Shown here one piece after another: positions 60,832 to 64,000 of a stretch of DNA of 64,000 nt. The DNA lies in the NCBI GenBank assembly GCA_017452785.1, contig JAFTLT010000013.1:22468-86467 (forward strand). Reading direction: 5' to 3'. The translations under genes were made by a program, and so were the position numbers. Position 1 is the stretch's first letter. Each line of letters begins with the position of its first letter. The stretch comes from Clostridia bacterium. Its GTDB lineage: Bacteria > Bacillota > Clostridia > Oscillospirales > Acutalibacteraceae. The notes beneath the pieces were generated by a model, which was not told the origin of the DNA, ran no database searches, and worked only from the letters and a program-made list of their open reading frames with translations.

Positions 60832-62622
60832 ATGCTTCAAAACGCACCTACAAAGAACCCCAGCGTTCTCGCTTGGCTTGAAGACAAGCTCAATCTCGTA
60901 AACCCCGATAAGGTTGTTTGGATTGACGGCTCAGACGAACAGATCGAAGCTCTCAGAGCAGAGGCTTGCTCAACAGGCGAAATGATAAAACTCAATCAGG
61001 AACTTCTTCCCGATTGCTATCTTCACAGAACTGCCGTTAACGACGTTGCTCGTGTTGAAGGCAGAACCTTCATCTGCGCTCCCACAAAGGAAGAGGCAGG
61101 CCCCACAAACAACTGGATGGATCCCACAGAAGCTTATGAAATGCTTTACGGCATTGCTAAGGACAGCTACAAGGGCAGAACAGCTTACATCATTCCCTAT
61201 TCAATGGGCCCTGTAGGTTCAAAGTTCTCAAAGGCCGGTATCGAGCTCACAGACTCAATCTATGTTGTACTCAACATGTGCATAATGACAAGAGTCGGCT
61301 TCAATGTGCTCGAAGCTCTCGGTGACAGCGATGACTGGGTACGTGGTCTTCACTGCCGTTGTGACATCGACGAGGAAAAGAGATATATCTGCCAGTTCCC
61401 CCAGGATAACACAATTATCTCAGTTAACTCAGGTTACGGTGGAAACGTTCTTCTCGGTAAGAAGTGCTTTGCTCTTCGTATTGCATCAAATCAGGGTAGA
61501 AAAGAAGGCTGGATGGCTGAGCATATGCTTATTCTCGGCATTGAAAAGCCCGACGGCGAAGTTAAGTATATCTGCGCTGCATTCCCCTCAGCTTGCGGCA
61601 AGACAAACCTTGCAATGCTTATTCCTCCCGAAGGATATAAGAATAAGGGCTACAAAGTATGGTGTGTAGGTGACGATATTTCATGGATTCGTAAGGGTGA
61701 AGACGGCAGACTTTATGCTATTAACCCTGAAAACGGTTTCTTCGGCGTTGCACCCGGTACCAACATGAAGTCAAATCCCAACGCTCTTCTTTCAACAATG
61801 AAGGGTACAATCTTCACAAACGTTGCTCATAATCTTGACAATAACACAGTTTGGTGGGAAGGCCTTGATAAGAATCCTCCCGAAAATGCTATGGAATGGA
61901 CAGGCAAGCCTTGGAACGGTAAGGTTGACGAGTGCAAGGGTGCTCATCCCAACAGCCGATTCACAGCTCCCGCAAAGAACTGCCCCTGCATCAGCAGCGA
62001 GTTCGAAAATCCCAACGGTGTGCCCGTTTCAGCTATCGTATTCGGCGGCCGTCGTGCAAAGCTTGCTCCCCTTGTATATCAGTCACGTGACTGGAACCAC
62101 GGTGTATTCGTAGGCTCAATCATGGCTTCAGAAACAACAGCAGCAGCTTCAGGTGCAGTTGGTGTTGTTCGCCGTGACCCCATGGCTATGCTTCCCTTCT
62201 GCGGTTATGATATGGCTGACTACTGGCAGCATTGGATTGACATCGGTAAGACTCTCGATGCAGACAAGGCTCCCAAAATCTTCAATGTTAACTGGTTCCG
62301 TAAGGATGACGAGGGCAACTTCATGTGGCCCGGTTTTGGTGACAACCTTCGTGTACTCGACTGGATCATCGACAGATGTGAAGGCAAGGTTGGCGCTCAG
62401 GAAACAGCTATCGGTTATCTTCCCAACGCAGAAGACATCAACCTTGAAGGTCTTGAGGATGAAATCACTCTTGACGGCCTCAAGTCAATCCTTGATGTTG
62501 ACAAAGCTCTTTGGGCTGAAGATGCTAAGGGTATTGAAGAGTTCTATGCTAAGTTTGGCGACAAGCTTCCCAAGGAGCTCAGAGCTGAGCTTGAAACACT
62601 CAAGAATAACACAGCTGAATAA
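60832..62622 (+). CDS. pckG: Phosphoenolpyruvate carboxykinase (GTP)
   Basis: A 596-residue enzyme interconverting oxaloacetate and PEP with GTP/GDP. The GTP-type kinase loop FPSACGKTNLAMLIPP (with the mobile active-site Cys), the start segment VVWIDGSDEQ, GRTFICAPTKEEAGPTNNW-type substrate loop, GYGGNVLLGKKCFALRIAS and RRDPMAMLPFCGYDMADYWQHW are typical of GTP PEPCK, not the ATP form. The ATG at 60832 follows AAAGGAAG; the frame is open upstream through the promoter. In gut anaerobes it often runs toward oxaloacetate. Highly biased codons. Confidence 0.97.
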   Translation: MLQNAPTKNPSVLAWLEDKLNLVNPDKVVWIDGSDEQIEALRAEACSTGEMIKLNQELLPDCYLHRTAVNDVARVEGRTFICAPTKEEAGPTNNWMDPTEAYEMLYGIAKDSYKGRTAYIIPYSMGPVGSKFSKAGIELTDSIYVVLNMCIMTRVGFNVLEALGDSDDWVRGLHCRCDIDEEKRYICQFPQDNTIISVNSGYGGNVLLGKKCFALRIASNQGRKEGWMAEHMLILGIEKPDGEVKYICAAFPSACGKTNLAMLIPPEGYKNKGYKVWCVGDDISWIRKGEDGRLYAINPENGFFGVAPGTNMKSNPNALLSTMKGTIFTNVAHNLDNNTVWWEGLDKNPPENAMEWTGKPWNGKVDECKGAHPNSRFTAPAKNCPCISSEFENPNGVPVSAIVFGGRRAKLAPLVYQSRDWNHGVFVGSIMASETTAAASGAVGVVRRDPMAMLPFCGYDMADYWQHWIDIGKTLDADKAPKIFNVNWFRKDDEGNFMWPGFGDNLRVLDWIIDRCEGKVGAQETAIGYLPNAEDINLEGLEDEITLDGLKSILDVDKALWAEDAKGIEEFYAKFGDKLPKELRAELETLKNNTAE

Positions 62623-62635
62623 TTTAATTTTATGG

Positions 62636-62664
62636 AAAGAGACTGCTTCGGCGGTCTCTTTTTT
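62636..62664 (+). terminator. Terminator after pckG
   Basis: AAAGAGACTGC-TTCG-GCGGTCTCTTT followed by T residues. Confidence 0.95.
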
Positions 62665-62714
62665 GTACGCAGGGGGGATGTGGAGACAAAAGGGCACAAA
62701 GGCGCCGCCAAAGG

Positions 62715-62775
62715 GGTAAAGTTTTGATCAAGCTTTTACAAAAGCTTGCGGGTTGCAGGGCAGAGCCCTGGCATA
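62715..62775. repeat. Intergenic repeat (related to 5309-5478)
   Basis: GATCAAGCTTTTACAAAAGCTTG and GGGTTGCAGGGCAGAGCCCTGGC; both halves are echoed at 5319-5337 and 5455-5470. Confidence 0.6.
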
Positions 62776-62829
62776 ACAAAAATAATTAGTTTTGACTCAT
62801 AATTTAATTTCGTACTTGCTCACACTGTC

Positions 62830-63260
62830 GTGTTTTGAATGAAGGGAGGTTTCATCAGTTAAGGTTCCTTGTTTATGAGCGTGATAGTATCGTGCCTGCT
62901 CAAGCCGCAGGGGCTCATACTTTTGTCCCGGTCGACAAAAGTATGCAAAAGCGCCCTGTTGCTGTACACTACTCTCTGCCTTTCAGATATATTCTCAGTC
63001 CGCCTGCAACTGCAAACTTACCGAAGCGCTATAGTTGGCAGGCTTTACCGAATATACATCAATGTCTGCCTTTTGTCGCCTTTTATGAAATCTCTACCCG
63101 CCTGCGTTTGCAGTTTCCGAAGCGGGTGAGTCTGCTGCTGACGAAAAGGGGAGTCTGTGCCTGTGGGCGGCGGCTCCACTGCCGAATTTCATTCGGCAAG
63201 CAACTGCGTCGCTCGAAACCCTTGACGGTTTTCGGCGGAGCCGCCTTTGAAAATGCAAAA
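62830..63260. other. Gene-free, GC-richer, hairpin-containing stretch (possible element remnant)
   Basis: No credible gene. It holds a perfect stem CATACTTTTGTC-N6-GACAAAAGTATG (62909-62945 area), GCCGAAT-TTC-ATTCGGC (63181-63197), GGCGGAGCCGCC (63234-63245) and an imperfect direct repeat CCGCCTGCAACTGCAAAC / CCGCCTGCGTTTGCAGTT (about 63000 and 63100). Base composition is richer in G+C than its neighbours. It may be a degenerate mobile element or a structured RNA. Confidence 0.45.
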
Positions 63261-63279
63261 TTCAAAAATCAAAGTGCAA

Positions 63280-63304
63280 AATTAAAACCGCCTTAAGGGC
63301 GGTT
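63280..63304 (-). terminator. Terminator of the XRE regulator gene
   Basis: AACCGCC-TTAA-GGGCGGTT; on the minus strand it runs into TTTAATTTTG, three bases after the xre stop. It can also work on the plus strand. Confidence 0.75.
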
Positions 63305-63306
63305 AG

Positions 63307-63516
63307 TTATTTTCTGTCGGGACAATCGCTGACACCGAGGAGATAGTCGATGCTGACATTATAAAAGTCGGCAAGCTTTATGAGCGCATCTGTAGGAATA
63401 TCACGCTGACCGTTTTCGTAGTGTGAGTAACAACTCTGGGTACATTTAAGATAATCTGCAATGTCATTCTGTGATAAATCACGGTCTTCCCTTAGGTCGC
63501 GAATACGCTTATACAT
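63307..63516 (-). CDS. XRE family transcriptional regulator
   Basis: A 69-residue helix-turn-helix protein: YKRIRDLREDRDLSQNDIADYLKCTQSCYSHYENGQRDIPTDALIKLADFYNVSIDYLLGVSD (named in parts) is a complete HTH_3 domain with nothing else. GGGAGG ribosome site. It is divergent from a small zinc-ribbon protein; a palindrome in the shared promoter region is its likely operator. Confidence 0.92.
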   Translation of the reverse strand: MYKRIRDLREDRDLSQNDIADYLKCTQSCYSHYENGQRDIPTDALIKLADFYNVSIDYLLGVSDCPDRK

Positions 63517-63558
63517 ACTTACCTCCCGATGAGATTTATATGTATTAGTATAAATAAC

Positions 63559-63600
63559 ACAAAATGTTATATTGACAAAAATGACATTTTGTCATAGAAT
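63559..63600 (+). promoter_or_regulatory. Promoter with embedded palindromic operator
   Basis: TTGACA (63572-63577), 17-base spacer, TAGAAT (63595-63600). The spacer holds ATGACATTTTGTCAT (63581-63595), and ACAAAATGTTAT (63559-63570) is an inverse of ATGACATTTTGT (63581-63592) with one mismatch. A repressor bound here would cover -35 and -10; the divergent XRE protein is the likely candidate. Confidence 0.7.
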
Positions 63601-63651
63601 TATTGTATGCTTCTATGAAAACATAATACAATATAAAAGAAGGTAATAAAA

Positions 63652-63849
63652 ATGCGAATATGCTACATATGCACAAAAGAGATACAGGGAAAAGCAATAG
63701 TATTAGAAATAAGTAAAGAGACAGAGCTTGACATATGCGAAGACTGTATGGCGGAAATATTGCTAATGAGAATAGCAAAAGGTAAAAGATATGATTACGA
63801 TTTAGAAGGATTGGTCAGAGAGCTGAAAGAAATGAAGAGTATAATATAG
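63652..63849 (+). CDS. Small zinc-ribbon protein
   Basis: A 65-residue protein with C4-x2-C7 (CYICTKEI) and C29-x2-C32 (DICEDCMAE), a four-Cys zinc ribbon, followed by a charged helical tail. Ribosome site AAGAAGG. Divergent from the XRE regulator and under the palindromic operator, so the two probably form a regulatory pair. Function unknown. Confidence 0.75.
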   Translation: MRICYICTKEIQGKAIVLEISKETELDICEDCMAEILLMRIAKGKRYDYDLEGLVRELKEMKSII

Positions 63850-63973
63850 GTAACAGGCAGTTACAACCGAAAGGGAGTAGCTGCTTTTTCATTCAAACAA
63901 TTCATAATTCAACTTAACGCCCGACAGCGTGTAGAAAAGGGAATAACTTTTCCACAAAAATGTTGAAAAGTGG

Positions 63974-64000
63974 TTGACAAAGGGGAAGGGAAGTGATAAT
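63974..64000 (+). promoter_or_regulatory. Promoter cut by the window end
   Basis: TTGACA (63974-63979), 17 bases, then TAAT at 63997-64000 where the window stops. The next gene lies outside. Confidence 0.6.

Noticed and set aside
62830-63296. 153-residue plus-strand ORF
   Set aside because: Codon use and composition are unlike genes here, and the stretch is full of hairpins and an internal duplication.

Overview
The window looks like a chromosomal segment of a low-to-mid GC, endospore-forming Clostridia member, most likely of the Oscillospirales (Ruminococcus-like). The evidence is a spoIIID gene, the era-yqzL-recO-mutS2 order, a CD1247-type protein beside efp, a GTP-type PEP carboxykinase, strong AGGAGG ribosome sites, TTGACA/TATAAT promoters with 17-base spacers, and the palindromic intergenic repeats typical of this group. 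No rRNA, tRNA, CRISPR, phage or transposase gene was seen.

Layout. 1-5.3 kb: split chromate transporter, an ECF sigma / ankyrin-membrane / secreted-protein cassette, a TIM-barrel isomerase, nrdR and cysK. 5.5-9.9 kb (minus): a heterodimeric ABC exporter pair behind a long structured leader region, which holds a 173-nt RNA gene, a hairpin-rich inverted-repeat element and an 18-codon mini-ORF unit. 10-14.8 kb: MFS permease, a YefM/RelE-type toxin-antitoxin pair, a YczE-like membrane protein, a P-loop kinase, a GNAT acetyltransferase and an MltG-like lipoprotein. 15-19.4 kb: efp and CD1247-like gene, then (minus) zapA, a U32 hydroxylase-type protein and dCMP deaminase. 19.7-24.5 kb: MgtC, a second ECF sigma operon with a duplicated promoter, a TSCPD protein, three small conserved genes, a phosphodiesterase and a PAP2 phosphatase. 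25-36.6 kb: two large secreted surface proteins surrounding uracil-DNA glycosylase, PduL, an extracellular Thr-rich protein, a YfbR-like nucleotidase and GAPDH. 36.7-50.5 kb: housekeeping (GDPD, nucleotidyltransferase, acetyltransferase, secA, rpe, MecA-like adaptor, DUF4015, era, yqzL, recO, mutS2, spoIIID). 51-60.6 kb: two giant secreted Cys-rich repeat proteins. 60.8-64 kb: pckG, a repeat-filled gap, and an XRE regulator divergent from a small zinc-ribbon protein.

Two things stand out. (1) Four secreted proteins of otherwise different architecture (25081, 33023, 51086, 57684) end with the same signature: a C-x-C-x-C-H knuckle, a short basic/aromatic hydrophobic segment, then N-x-x-C-x-C-G-x-x-H-[Y/W] at or within four residues of the C-terminus. 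This looks like an uncharacterised C-terminal sorting or anchoring module. (2) Two homologous RNAs (9709->9537 minus; 24899->25060 plus) start at ACCACA seven bases after a sigma-A -10 box, fold into a ~110-nt closed hairpin, share a TGTGTGGTAGCAAA segment and end in a GTGTGT/ACACAC terminator. One lies directly in front of a surface-protein gene and one upstream of the ABC exporters.
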